The position numbers were made by a program, and so were the translations under genes. The notes beneath the pieces are model-generated. The model ran no database searches and had not been told where the DNA came from. It was given only the letters and a program-made list of their open reading frames with translations. Shown in pieces: positions 23,653 to 33,052 of a stretch of DNA of 53,885 bases. How positions within the stretch are numbered: the stretch's first letter is position 1; every line of letters starts with the position of its first letter. Source of the stretch: Alphaproteobacteria bacterium (GTDB taxonomy: Bacteria > Pseudomonadota > Alphaproteobacteria > Micavibrionales > Micavibrionaceae); NCBI GenBank assembly GCA_016794305.1, contig JAEUKN010000007.1:1-53885 (forward strand), given 5' to 3'.

Positions 23653-26616
23653 ATGACTTTACCGCCCTCCTCTCCTCCCTTTTCTCCTCCCTTTTCTCCT
23701 CCCTTTTCTCCTTCCTCTGCCCCACCCGCTTCCCTTAAGCCGTCTGCTACGGCTGAGTTTTATAAAGAAACCGTATTTTTGCCCAAAACCGATTTCCCGA
23801 TGCGGGCGGGATTAGCGCAGAAAGAGCCGGAATTGCAACAAAAATGGCAAGATGAAGATTTATACGGCCGAATTCGAAAATCATCCAAAGGTCGCCCCAA
23901 ATGGGTTCTTCATTGGGGGCCACCCTATGCGAACGGCAACATACATATGGGCCATGTCTTTAGCGAATCGCTCAAGGATATCGTCAATCGGTTTAAGCAA
24001 ATGGAAGGGTTTGATGCGCCGCTCGTGCCCGGGTGGGACTGCCACGGGTTGCCGATTGAATGGAAAATTGAGGAGCAATATCGCGCCAAAGGATTGGATA
24101 AGGACGCGGTGCCAGTGCCGCAATTTCGCGCGGAATGTCGCGCCTTTGCCCAGGGTTGGGCGGATATTCAAGCCCAAGATTTTCAACGCTTAGGCGTGAT
24201 GGGGGATTTCAAAAACCCTTATATGACGATGGCCAAACATGCCGAGGCCGTGATCGCACGCGAGATTCATAAATTTGTCGAAAACGGCTTGCTTTATCGC
24301 GGGGTAAAACCCGTGATGTGGTCGGTGGTGGAAAAAACCGCGCTGGCCGAGGCCGAAATTGAATATAAAGAGCATAAATCGGTTACGATTTGGGTTAAGT
24401 TTCCTGTGATCAAGGCAAGCAATCCCTTGCTCAACGGGGCGAAAATCGTTATCTGGACGACCACGCCGTGGACCATGCCGTCCAATCGCGGGATTGCGGC
24501 GGGGCCGGGGATGGCGTACGGGCTTTATCGCCATGGGGAGGAATGTTTGGTTGTGGCCAAATCGCTCGCCGATCAGGTGCGCCAGGCAGCCAAAATTGAA
24601 GAATCTGATTGGGTTTTGGAAGCGGATTTGAAGGGGCAAGATATCATCGGCACACTCTGCGCCCACCCGTTACGCGGACACGGATATGAATTTGATGTGC
24701 CGGTGATTGCGGCGGATTTTGTGACCGAGGACACGGGAACGGGATTTGTTCACATTGCCCCAAGTCACGGCGAGGACGATTTTTATGTCGGGCGTGAGGC
24801 AGGATTGGAAATCACCGATAATGTCCATGATGACGGAACCTTTAAGGCCCATGTGCCACTGTTTGCCGGGCTTGAAATCTATACGCAAAAGGGCGAGATG
24901 GGTCAGGGTAATTTTGCCCCGATCAAGGCGATTGAAGAGTCAGGAAATTTATTGGCTAAGGCCTCAATCCGCCATGATTATCCGCATAGTTGGCGATCAA
25001 AAGCCCCGGTGATTTTCCGCACCACGCCGCAATGGTTTGTGGCGATGGATAAAAAACTTGAAGGCGGCTTGACGCTGCGCGAAACCGCGCTCAAGGCCAT
25101 TCGCGACACGAAATGGTATCCCGCCGCCGGTGAAAACCGTATTACTGCGATGATTGAAGGGCGCGGCGATTGGTGCCTGTCCCGCCAGCGTGTGTGGGGC
25201 GTGCCGATTGCGTTGTTCATTGATAAAAACAACGGTGAAATCCTGAAGGATCGCGCTGTCTTTGACCGTATCATTGCGGCGTTTGAAGAAGACGGCGCCG
25301 ACGCGTGGTGGACGCGGGAAGCCGCCTATTTCCTAGGCGAAAATTATAACCCGCAAGACTACACGCAAATTTTTGATACTGCCGATGTGTGGTTTGATTC
25401 GGCCTCTACCCATGCCTTTGTGTGCGAAGAACGTGAGGATTTGAAATGGCCCGCCGACCTGTATTTAGAGGGATCAGACCAGCATCGCGGGTGGTTCCAT
25501 TCATCCTTGCTCGAAGCCTGCGCCACAAGGGGCCGTGCGCCCTATAACTCCATCCTCACCCATGGTTTTGTGCTCGATGAAAAGGGGCACAAAATGTCAA
25601 AATCATTGGGGAATGTTGTCGATCCGAATGATATATTGAAAGAGCACGGCGCAGATATTTTGCGGCTTTGGACCGTTACATCGGATTATTCCGAAGATGT
25701 GCGAATCGGCAAAGACAGCCTCAAGCTCAATGCTGATCTTTATCGCCGTATCCGCAACTCTTTCCGCTTTTTGCTCGGCGCGCTTGACGGGTTTACAGAG
25801 GACGAACAATTAACGGAGTCCGAGTATAAAAACATGCCGGAGCTAGAGCGGCTCGTGCTTCACCGGCTCGCGCAGCTTGATGCCGAATTGCGCGGATTTA
25901 TTGCGCAACATGATTATAACAGCCTTACTCAACGCTTGCATCATCTCTGCGCGGTTGATTTATCGGCCTTTTATTTCGACATTCGCAAAGACCGGCTTTA
26001 TTGCGACCGGCCCGATTTGTTTGAACGCCGCGCCTGCCGCACTGTGATGTATCATTTGTTTGAATGTCTGGTGAGCTGGTTTGCACCGATTTTGTGTTTC
26101 ACCTGTGAGGAAGCCTGGAGCTATCGCCCGCGCGGCCTATGGGCGGATCAATCGAGCATTCATCTGCGCCTCCTCCCGTCTATCCCTACGCAGTGGCGCG
26201 ATGATGCGCTGGCGCAAAAATGGGATATGATTCGCGATGTGCGCCGCGTGGTGACAAATACGCTTGAACCAAAACGCGCGGATAAAACCATCGGATCATC
26301 GCTAGAGGCACATCCGCAAATCTATTTGACGCATGAATTGGCGCGTCAGTTGGAGCATCTGGATTGGGCGGAAATCTGCATCACCTCTCAAGCCAGTGTG
26401 AAAATTGTTGACCAATCCGAATTCCCGATGGAGGGCATAAATATCGCCGAAAAAGGAAAAGCCGCGGTTATATTCGCCCGCGCCGAAGGACAAAAATGTG
26501 AACGCTGTTGGAAAATCCTTCCCGAAGTGGGGCAGGATTCTGAATATCCCAACCTCTCACCCCGGGATGCGGACGCTGTGCGTTATTACGTTTCCCAAGC
26601 CAAACAGGCGGCATAA
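23653..26616 (+). CDS. ileS: Isoleucyl-tRNA synthetase
   Basis: This 987-residue class I synthetase charges tRNA-Ile. The HIGH-type motif is HMGH (98-101) in PPYANGNIHMGH, and KMSKS is at 647-651. The editing (CP1) domain lies between, with WTTTPWTMPSNRG. The C-terminal zinc knuckle is degenerate: CERCW is present, but the second Cys pair expected before DAV is replaced by SPRD. The N-terminus carries a proline-rich tail of about 35 residues, with SPPF repeated three times by a 12-base tandem repeat. No other usable start lies between it and the family's opening FLPKTDFPMR, so the tail is probably translated. lspA follows after two bases. Confidence 0.95.
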   Translation: MTLPPSSPPFSPPFSPPFSPSSAPPASLKPSATAEFYKETVFLPKTDFPMRAGLAQKEPELQQKWQDEDLYGRIRKSSKGRPKWVLHWGPPYANGNIHMGHVFSESLKDIVNRFKQMEGFDAPLVPGWDCHGLPIEWKIEEQYRAKGLDKDAVPVPQFRAECRAFAQGWADIQAQDFQRLGVMGDFKNPYMTMAKHAEAVIAREIHKFVENGLLYRGVKPVMWSVVEKTALAEAEIEYKEHKSVTIWVKFPVIKASNPLLNGAKIVIWTTTPWTMPSNRGIAAGPGMAYGLYRHGEECLVVAKSLADQVRQAAKIEESDWVLEADLKGQDIIGTLCAHPLRGHGYEFDVPVIAADFVTEDTGTGFVHIAPSHGEDDFYVGREAGLEITDNVHDDGTFKAHVPLFAGLEIYTQKGEMGQGNFAPIKAIEESGNLLAKASIRHDYPHSWRSKAPVIFRTTPQWFVAMDKKLEGGLTLRETALKAIRDTKWYPAAGENRITAMIEGRGDWCLSRQRVWGVPIALFIDKNNGEILKDRAVFDRIIAAFEEDGADAWWTREAAYFLGENYNPQDYTQIFDTADVWFDSASTHAFVCEEREDLKWPADLYLEGSDQHRGWFHSSLLEACATRGRAPYNSILTHGFVLDEKGHKMSKSLGNVVDPNDILKEHGADILRLWTVTSDYSEDVRIGKDSLKLNADLYRRIRNSFRFLLGALDGFTEDEQLTESEYKNMPELERLVLHRLAQLDAELRGFIAQHDYNSLTQRLHHLCAVDLSAFYFDIRKDRLYCDRPDLFERRACRTVMYHLFECLVSWFAPILCFTCEEAWSYRPRGLWADQSSIHLRLLPSIPTQWRDDALAQKWDMIRDVRRVVTNTLEPKRADKTIGSSLEAHPQIYLTHELARQLEHLDWAEICITSQASVKIVDQSEFPMEGINIAEKGKAAVIFARAEGQKCERCWKILPEVGQDSEYPNLSPRDADAVRYYVSQAKQAA

Positions 26617-26618
26617 CC

Positions 26619-27218
26619 ATGGTGCGGCGCGGTTTTTGTTTAGTCTTGATTGGTTTGCTGGCTTTGGTTGACCAGATCAGCAAGTGGTGGGTGATTGAAA
26701 TGTTTTTTCGCCCCCGCGTATTTGAGGTGGACGGCGCGAGTGCGAGCTTTCCTGATTGGCTCACCCAACTCCATCAATCGCAATTCCCGCCTGCCCTGTT
26801 CGAATGGTTCAGTGTCCTCAATATCGTCATGGTGTGGAATAAGGGCATTAGCTTTGGGGTTTTTGCGGGGGATCATGATTTTATCCCGATTCTCTTGAGT
26901 AGTGTGGCATTGATCATGGTCGCGGGGCTGCTCATTTGGCTCTGGCGCACGCCGCATTGGCTCACCAGTTTGCCGCTTTCGATGATCTGCGCGGGGGCCT
27001 TGGCCAACATTTGGGACCGCGTGCGGTTTGGGGCTGTGGCTGATTTTATCGATTTTCACATTGGCGATTGGCACTATCCCGCCTTTAACCTCGCGGATTC
27101 CCTGATTGTCATTGGGGTCTTGTGGTTGGCTTTTGATGGGGTTATTCTAGAGGCCAAAAGAGAGCTCAAGAGATTGAAAATCAAAAAGCAAGAAGGTTTG
27201 TTGCATGCTAAAGCCTAA
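26619..27218 (+). CDS. lspA: Lipoprotein signal peptidase (signal peptidase II)
   Basis: The 199-residue inner-membrane aspartic protease removes signal peptides from prolipoproteins after lipid attachment. Four hydrophobic segments are visible. The catalytic aspartates are Asp133 in ANIWDRVRFG and Asp160 in FNLADS, and VADFIDF lies between them. An insert of about 30 residues after the first helix (31-60) makes the protein longer than the usual ~165. The ileS-lspA pairing is conserved in proteobacteria; spacing to ileS is two bases and the next gene overlaps by 14. The substrates would include the lipoproteins encoded here, BamE and the DUF3035 protein. Confidence 0.93.
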   Translation: MVRRGFCLVLIGLLALVDQISKWWVIEMFFRPRVFEVDGASASFPDWLTQLHQSQFPPALFEWFSVLNIVMVWNKGISFGVFAGDHDFIPILLSSVALIMVAGLLIWLWRTPHWLTSLPLSMICAGALANIWDRVRFGAVADFIDFHIGDWHYPAFNLADSLIVIGVLWLAFDGVILEAKRELKRLKIKKQEGLLHAKA

Positions 27219-27747
27219 ATCCATCACACGAAAATTCATCTTCTCTGCCGCGCTGATTTTGTGTTTGGCGGGTTTGAGCGCCTGTAGCCGCGTTAAGGAA
27301 GAATTGGGTCTCACCCGCCACACGCCTGATGAATTTATGGTGATGAAGCGCGCACCGCTTGAAATCCCGGGCGATCTCACCGCGCTCCCGCCCCCCACAC
27401 CGGGATTGCAGCGTCCCCAAGAAACCAATGCGGTGACTCAGGCCAAGGTGGCGGTTTTGGGTGACCCGAGGGGTGATGTTTTGGCCAGCCAATCCAATGG
27501 TGAACGTGCGCTGATCCAAAAAAGCGGTGCAGGGCAAAGCAATGATCAAATCCGCCAAATTGTGAATCAAGAAGCCACCACAGAAAATAAAGATAAACGC
27601 CCGGTGATCAAGCGTTTATTGTCATGGGGTGAAGGCACGCCATCGGCCACGGTGGTTGATCCGGTGAAGGAATCGCAGCGCATTCAATCAAACCTGAAGG
27701 CCGGGCAAACCGTCACCAACGGTGCCACCCCGATGGTGAATGACTAA
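27205..27747 (+). CDS. DUF3035 lipoprotein, BamF-like
   Basis: The 180-residue product has a signal peptide ending in the lipobox LSAC (about residues 23-27) and a short Pro-rich mature domain. The segment TPDEFMVMKRAPLEIPGDLTALPPPTPG is characteristic of the DUF3035 family. Members are alphaproteobacterial lipoproteins; the family has been linked to BamF of the BAM complex. This is from memory of the family and is not shown by the sequence alone. AGAAGG lies about eight bases before the ATG, which overlaps the end of lspA. An ileS-lspA-DUF3035 order is usual in alphaproteobacteria; M16 peptidase genes commonly come next, but here pyrC follows. Confidence 0.75.
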   Translation: MLKPKSITRKFIFSAALILCLAGLSACSRVKEELGLTRHTPDEFMVMKRAPLEIPGDLTALPPPTPGLQRPQETNAVTQAKVAVLGDPRGDVLASQSNGERALIQKSGAGQSNDQIRQIVNQEATTENKDKRPVIKRLLSWGEGTPSATVVDPVKESQRIQSNLKAGQTVTNGATPMVND

Positions 27748-27766
27748 TTTTTTAAGGAGTAGTCAA

Positions 27767-29101
27767 ATGCCACAGACTTCAAGCTATGATCTCATCCTCA
27801 AAAACGGGACGGTCGTGTTACCGGGGCAAACGACAATGGCGGATATTGCGGTTGTCGGGGGCAAAATTGCGGCGATTGGCGATTTGGCACAGGCTCAGGC
27901 GGCTCAAATTATCGACTGTACCCATCTTCATGTGTTGCCCGGCTGTATAGATACTCAGGTGCATTTCCGTGAACCGGGCGCCCCGCATAAAGAAACGCTC
28001 GAATCCGGTATGCGGGCCGCGGCCATGGGCGGCATCACCTCAGTTTTTGAAATGCCGAACACCAATCCGCTCACAACCACGCCTGACGCCATGAATGACA
28101 AGCTCGACCGCGCGGCGAAAAATCCGTGGGTCAATTATGCGTTTTATTTTGGCGGCACGGCGGAAAATTCAAAAAACCTGACGGAATGGGAAAAAATGCC
28201 GGGGGTTTGCGGCATTAAAATCTTTATGGGGTCGAGTACCGGAAGTTTGCTTTCTGCCACGGATGAAGAGGTGGAGGCCGTCCTCGCCCATGGTCGCCGC
28301 ATTGTGGCGGTTCATGCCGAAGATGAAATGATGATGAATGAAAATAAAAAAACCATCCTGGGCGATTCGCACGATGTCGGGATGCATCATATCTGGCGGT
28401 CCAAGGAATCTTGCTATTCCGCTACGTCACGCCTGCTGCGTCTGGCCCGCAAACACAACCGCCGCGTCCATGTATTGCATGTGACAACGTTGGAGGAAAT
28501 GGAGCTGCTGGCGCAAAACAAGGATATTGCAACAGTGGAGGTACTGGCCAATCATTTGACACTGCACGCCCCCGATTGTTACGCGCAATTGGGCTCAAAA
28601 GCTCAACAAAATCCGCCCATTCGGGAAAAGCATCATCAGGATGCCCTCTGGCGCGCGATTGACTGCGGGTTGGTGGATATTCTGGCCTCTGACCATGCGC
28701 CCCATACCCTAGAGGAAAAAGCCAAGGAATATCCTGCCTCCCCCAGTGGGACACCGGGCGTGCAAACGCTGTTGCCGGTGATGCTCAACCATGTGGCGGG
28801 TGGCCGATTGACCTTGGAGAGACTGGTGGATCTCCTCTGTTACGGTCCACAACGCGTGCATCACATCGCAGCCAAGGGACGCATCGCCCGCGGCTATGAT
28901 GCCGATTTCACCATTATTGACCTCAACCGTGAAACCGTCATCACCAACGCGCAACAGGCATCCAACTCTAACTGGACCCCGTTTGACGGCATGAAGGTGC
29001 GCGGTTGGCCGATTTATACAATTGTCAACGGCCTCATCGTGATGCAGGACGGTGAGCTGAAAGAATCCCGCGCCGGACAAGCGGTAAAATTTACCGATTA
29101 A
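27767..29101 (+). CDS. pyrC: Dihydroorotase
   Basis: The 444-residue amidohydrolase closes carbamoyl-aspartate to dihydroorotate in pyrimidine synthesis. The metal region reads DTQVHFREPG, so the first His of the usual HxH is Gln; this is a feature of one dihydroorotase subclass of about this length. Further motifs are GGITSVFEMPNTNP, GIKIFMGSSTG with the likely bridging Lys, VAVHAEDE, VLHVTT and DILASDHAPH. I chose the ATG at 27767 because AAGGAG lies eight bases upstream; a longer frame overlaps the preceding gene. Hydantoinase or allantoinase is a less likely alternative. Another pyrimidine gene, pyrF, lies 7 kb downstream and not in the same operon. Confidence 0.88.
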   Translation: MPQTSSYDLILKNGTVVLPGQTTMADIAVVGGKIAAIGDLAQAQAAQIIDCTHLHVLPGCIDTQVHFREPGAPHKETLESGMRAAAMGGITSVFEMPNTNPLTTTPDAMNDKLDRAAKNPWVNYAFYFGGTAENSKNLTEWEKMPGVCGIKIFMGSSTGSLLSATDEEVEAVLAHGRRIVAVHAEDEMMMNENKKTILGDSHDVGMHHIWRSKESCYSATSRLLRLARKHNRRVHVLHVTTLEEMELLAQNKDIATVEVLANHLTLHAPDCYAQLGSKAQQNPPIREKHHQDALWRAIDCGLVDILASDHAPHTLEEKAKEYPASPSGTPGVQTLLPVMLNHVAGGRLTLERLVDLLCYGPQRVHHIAAKGRIARGYDADFTIIDLNRETVITNAQQASNSNWTPFDGMKVRGWPIYTIVNGLIVMQDGELKESRAGQAVKFTD

Positions 29102-29126
29102 GCCATGAACAGATTATAAGTTTTGA

Positions 29127-29546
29127 TCAAATCGTTCGCGATGGGGGCTCGTCTTTTGAATCTTTGGCGAATTTGCGGCCATATAAAAATAACCGTAAAA
29201 CATTCAATCCACAGGAAAAAAGATAGGTTATCAACCCACCTAACATCCCCCAAATCATGAATGCCAACAGATAACGACCATATTGCAAGAAGCTTGACGG
29301 GATATTCATGACCGTGTCCTTACCGTCAATGACCAAGCTTAACCTATAAGTTTCATCTATAGGCCCAGGTAAGTGATCCAAAATCAGGTTTAGGAATAAT
29401 GATTGGTCGGGCTGGGCAAAGATTTGATAAATCGAATTGGCAAAATAGATCATCAATACAAATCCCGAAGAGATCAATAGGATGGCCATCATGAGCAAGA
29501 TTGGCAAGAATTTAGCCAATATTGATTGAATAATATTTTGATTCAT
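29127..29546 (-). CDS. Small two-helix membrane protein, unknown function
   Basis: I do not recognise this 139-residue protein. Two hydrophobic helices are clear: about residues 12-37 (ILLMMAILLISSGFVLMIYF) and about 90-117. They flank a loop of about 50 residues that may contain a small domain (YRLSLVIDGKDTVMNIPSSF). The C-terminal tail is short, charged and probably cytoplasmic. GAGG lies nine bases before the ATG at 29546. The gene follows argS by 27 bases on the same strand and is probably read from the argS transcript. It converges on pyrC. Confidence 0.65.
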   Translation of the reverse strand: MNQNIIQSILAKFLPILLMMAILLISSGFVLMIYFANSIYQIFAQPDQSLFLNLILDHLPGPIDETYRLSLVIDGKDTVMNIPSSFLQYGRYLLAFMIWGMLGGLITYLFSCGLNVLRLFLYGRKFAKDSKDEPPSRTI

Positions 29547-29573
29547 AAAAACTTACCTCATAAAAAATAATTT

Positions 29574-31337
29574 CTACATCCTTTGCGGGGCGTAAATCCC
29601 CAGCAAATCCAAGATCATTTCAATATGTTTTAACACCAGATGAGAGAGCGCAAGGGCCGAGATTTTGGTCGCGACATCCTCTTGGGAAAGGACATGGGTT
29701 GCGGCGTAATAGGAACTGAACATTTGTGCCAGTTTATACACGTAATCACACAGGAAATGCGGCGCATAGTCTCGCGTTGCGGCCTCCAACACCTGCGGCC
29801 ATTCCACCATCATCAACACCAAATCGCGGTTGGATCGGTCAACGATAATACGGTGCGAGGGGTCGAATTGATAGTCTGCCTTTTCATGCAGCGATTTAAT
29901 CCGCACCACCTGATACAACAGATAGGGCCCGGTTTTGCCCTCAAAACTCGTCAATCGGTCCAGATCAAAAATATAATCAGTCATGCGATTATTTTGCAAA
30001 TCGGCAAATTTAATCGCGGCGACGGAGACTTTGCGGGCAATGTCATCCAACTCATCCCCCGAAAAATGTTGATCAATGCCGGCTTCGTGGAGCCTTTGCC
30101 GCGCTTTTTCAAGCCCCAAAGCAATCAAATCCTCAAGCCGCAAGACCCCTCCTGCGCGGGTTTTGAATGGTTTCCCATCGGGACCGTTCATGGTGCCGTG
30201 GCCGACATGGGTCAGTTCAACATCGGGCGATACAATCCCCGTAAGGTAAGCCGCGCGGAAAACCTGTTCAAAATGCAGATTCTGGCGTTGATCAACAATA
30301 TAAAGGATTTTAGCAGGATGAAATTTTTCCACGCGGTCCACAATCGTTGCCAGATCGGTCGTACTATACATCACCGCGCCATCGCGCTTATAAAGGAAAA
30401 GCGGCGGATATTCTTTGGTGTCCTCATTGCGTTTAAGTGGGACAACCAACGCCCCGTCATCCATCACGGCGTAATGTTTGGCTTTTAAATCCTCCACCAT
30501 CGGCGCAATCACATCATGCACCGATGCCTCCCCCAACCACAGATCAAAATAGACATTGAGCGCGGCAAAGTTGGATTTCATCGAGGCAATCGAAACCTCC
30601 ACCATTTTTTGCCAGAGCGCATAATATCCGGGGCGTTTATTCTGAAGCTCAACCGTGGCGCGGTGGGATAACGCCATGCGCGCGGGATCGGATTTAGAAT
30701 TCCCCGATGCAGTCGGATAAATTTCCGCCAAATCCTCAATCGTCACCGGGCTTTCGTCGGGATAAGGGCCGCTGAAGTCCTCCTGAAAATAAATCCACTC
30801 AGGATGACGCAGCTCAAGTTCCGAAATCACCATGCCCATCATGGTTCCCCAATCGCCCATATGAACATCGCCAATCGTGTCATATCCCGCAAATTTCAAA
30901 ACCCGCCGCAGCGTATCCCCGATGATGGAGGCCCGCAAATGCCCGACATGCATGGCTTTGGCGACATTCGGTCCACCATAATCCAGAACGACTGTCGCGC
31001 CCGCCCCGATATCGCGCACGCCCAAACGCGGATCACACGCCAGATTATTGACATACTCCCCCAACGCATCATCGGTTAAATTCAAATTGATAAAGCCCGG
31101 TCCCGCAATCTCAATTTTCGAAAAAATATCATGAGTATTTAACCGCGCCACGATTTTTTCGGCCACGGCCCGCGGCGATAATTTGGCGACTTTGGCCGCC
31201 GCCATCGCCCCGTTGCATTGAAACTGTGCCAAATCCGGGCGATCCGAAGTCTTAACCTGCCCAAACCCGGCCTCCAGCCCTTCATCCGCAAAGGCCTGCG
31301 CCACGATTTTAGAAATGTTTAAAATTAATGAAGTCAT
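29574..31337 (-). CDS. argS: Arginyl-tRNA synthetase
   Basis: This 587-residue class I synthetase charges tRNA-Arg, including the tRNA-Arg(CCG) encoded at 36866. The N-terminal Add-1 domain starts the protein. The HIGH-type motif is HVGH in GGPNVAKAMHVGHLRAS. The C-terminal anticodon-binding domain ends IEMILDLLGIYAPQRM, typical for the family. No canonical KMSKS is visible; GKPFKTRAGGV occupies its place, as in many bacterial ArgRS. Length is normal. The ATG at 31337 is divergent from proS. A membrane-protein gene follows. Confidence 0.93.
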   Translation of the reverse strand: MTSLILNISKIVAQAFADEGLEAGFGQVKTSDRPDLAQFQCNGAMAAAKVAKLSPRAVAEKIVARLNTHDIFSKIEIAGPGFINLNLTDDALGEYVNNLACDPRLGVRDIGAGATVVLDYGGPNVAKAMHVGHLRASIIGDTLRRVLKFAGYDTIGDVHMGDWGTMMGMVISELELRHPEWIYFQEDFSGPYPDESPVTIEDLAEIYPTASGNSKSDPARMALSHRATVELQNKRPGYYALWQKMVEVSIASMKSNFAALNVYFDLWLGEASVHDVIAPMVEDLKAKHYAVMDDGALVVPLKRNEDTKEYPPLFLYKRDGAVMYSTTDLATIVDRVEKFHPAKILYIVDQRQNLHFEQVFRAAYLTGIVSPDVELTHVGHGTMNGPDGKPFKTRAGGVLRLEDLIALGLEKARQRLHEAGIDQHFSGDELDDIARKVSVAAIKFADLQNNRMTDYIFDLDRLTSFEGKTGPYLLYQVVRIKSLHEKADYQFDPSHRIIVDRSNRDLVLMMVEWPQVLEAATRDYAPHFLCDYVYKLAQMFSSYYAATHVLSQEDVATKISALALSHLVLKHIEMILDLLGIYAPQRM

Positions 31338-31538
31338 GATCGTACGATTTCTTGAGAAAAAAACATCTGAATATTGTCATGCCTGAAAAAGCTTCATATT
31401 TCAAGGCTTCTAGTACCCGCAACCCCGCAAAGACTGATAAAAATTATTTTTCTGCACATCTTCCCATCACAGCAAAGCTTTTGCTATAAGGATAAAGAGA
31501 AATTTTTTACTTCTAAGATAAAATTTGAAAGTTCGACC

Positions 31539-33041
31539 ATGAGCAACGCCGCCCAACAAAAAGATTCTAGTCCGCCCGCAGCCGCGCCCGCGGCCCAGCG
31601 GACCGCCATCAGCCCCACCCGTGCGGAAAACTTTCCCGAATGGTATCAAGAGGTTGTCAAGGCCGCAGATATGGCGGAAAACTCCCCCGTTCGCGGTTCT
31701 ATGATCATCAAGCCCTATGGCTGGGCTTTGTGGGAAAATATGACCGCGATCTTTGATAAATGGTTGAAAAATTACGGCATCCAAAATGCGTATTTTCCGC
31801 TCCTGATCCCCGTCAGTTTCCTTGCCAAGGAAGCTGAACATGTCGAAGGGTTTGCCAAGGAATGCGCGGTCGTCACCCATCACCGCCTTGAAAAAGGGCC
31901 GAATGGCGGACTGATCCCCTCTCCTTCGGCAGAGCTTGAAGAACCCTATGTCGTGCGCCCAACCTCGGAAACGATCATCGGTGACGCTATGGCGCGGTGG
32001 ATTCAATCCTATCGTGACTTGCCGCTCAAACTCAACCAATGGAATAATGTGATGCGATGGGAAATGCGCACGCGGTTATTCCTGCGTACCTCGGAATTTC
32101 TGTGGCATGAAGGCCATTGCGCCTTTGAAACTGCCGATGAAGCGCGGGCGGACGCCCTCCATGTCATGGGACTATATAAGAAATTCTTTCAGGATTATTT
32201 GGCGTTTACCGGTTATGACGGGCCGAAAACGGCTGAAGAACGCTTTCCTGGTGCTGATGAAACATTCGGTTTTGAAGCCATGATGCAGGATGGTAAAGCC
32301 TTACAGGCCGCCACGAGCCATGATCTGGGGCAAAATTTCTCAAAATCCTTAGGGATAAAATTTCAAGGAAGAGATGGGAAAGAGGCCCATGCCTGGACGA
32401 CCTCTTGGGCTTACAGCACCCGAACATTGGGTGGCATGATCATGATGCACGGCGACGATGACGGTATCATCATGCCCCCGCGTGTGGCCCCGATTCAAAT
32501 CATGATTCTGCCTGTGGTTAAAAACGAATCAGAGTCCGGTGAGTTGATGGAATTTTGTAATAAAGTCGCGGAAGACTTGAAAAAGGCAGGCTTTGCAACC
32601 CAAGTCGATGGGCGCGACATGCGCACACCCGATAAAATGTGGAGTGCAGTTAAAAAAGGAATTCCCGTGCGGGTTGAAATCGGGCAGCGAGAGATGGAGC
32701 AAAATAGCGTAACCTTCGTGCGCCGTGATCTGGGCCGTGAGTCCAAGACTACGGCCACTGTCTCTGCTTTTATGGCGGCCATTCAGGGCGTTCTGGATGA
32801 CATTCACAATACACTGCTCAATCGTCATAAAAACTTTACGGCCGCTAATACGTTTGATGCTAAATCAACTACAGAGATTCGAGATTTCTACACTGCCGGT
32901 AAAACGGGTTTTGTACGGGTTCCCGTTGAATTGCTCAACGACCAATCCCTCAATCAATTCCGCAAGGAAAATGCCATCTCCACCCGGTGTATGCCGTTTG
33001 AGGATGAGGGACGCAGCGTCCTTTTGGCAAAATCTTATTGA
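31539..33041 (+). CDS. proS: Prolyl-tRNA synthetase, archaeal/eukaryotic type
   Basis: The 500-residue class II synthetase charges tRNA-Pro. Its sequence is of the archaeal/eukaryotic type: YFPLLIPVSFLAKEAEHVEGF, VVRPTSETIIGDAMARWIQSYRDLP, LRTSEFLWHEGH and a C-terminal domain ending in Tyr (LAKSY). There is no bacterial insertion domain. Most alphaproteobacteria carry a short bacterial-type ProRS instead, beginning near MRLSRYFLPT. The first 25 residues are Ala/Pro/Ser-rich. I chose the ATG at 31539; an extended frame upstream has no family similarity and lies in the intergenic region. lolC follows after 11 bases, the usual alphaproteobacterial order, so the gene may have been replaced in place. 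Confidence 0.93.
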   Translation: MSNAAQQKDSSPPAAAPAAQRTAISPTRAENFPEWYQEVVKAADMAENSPVRGSMIIKPYGWALWENMTAIFDKWLKNYGIQNAYFPLLIPVSFLAKEAEHVEGFAKECAVVTHHRLEKGPNGGLIPSPSAELEEPYVVRPTSETIIGDAMARWIQSYRDLPLKLNQWNNVMRWEMRTRLFLRTSEFLWHEGHCAFETADEARADALHVMGLYKKFFQDYLAFTGYDGPKTAEERFPGADETFGFEAMMQDGKALQAATSHDLGQNFSKSLGIKFQGRDGKEAHAWTTSWAYSTRTLGGMIMMHGDDDGIIMPPRVAPIQIMILPVVKNESESGELMEFCNKVAEDLKKAGFATQVDGRDMRTPDKMWSAVKKGIPVRVEIGQREMEQNSVTFVRRDLGRESKTTATVSAFMAAIQGVLDDIHNTLLNRHKNFTAANTFDAKSTTEIRDFYTAGKTGFVRVPVELLNDQSLNQFRKENAISTRCMPFEDEGRSVLLAKSY

Positions 33042-33052
33042 GGGATAGGCCC

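Noticed and set aside
29640..30488. 282-codon plus-strand open frame opposite argS
   Set aside because: argS explains this DNA fully; the antisense product has no recognisable motif.
31374..31538. 55-residue N-terminal extension of ProRS
   Set aside because: It has no likeness to ProRS and contains the likely leader; the ATG at 31539 leaves a normal protein.
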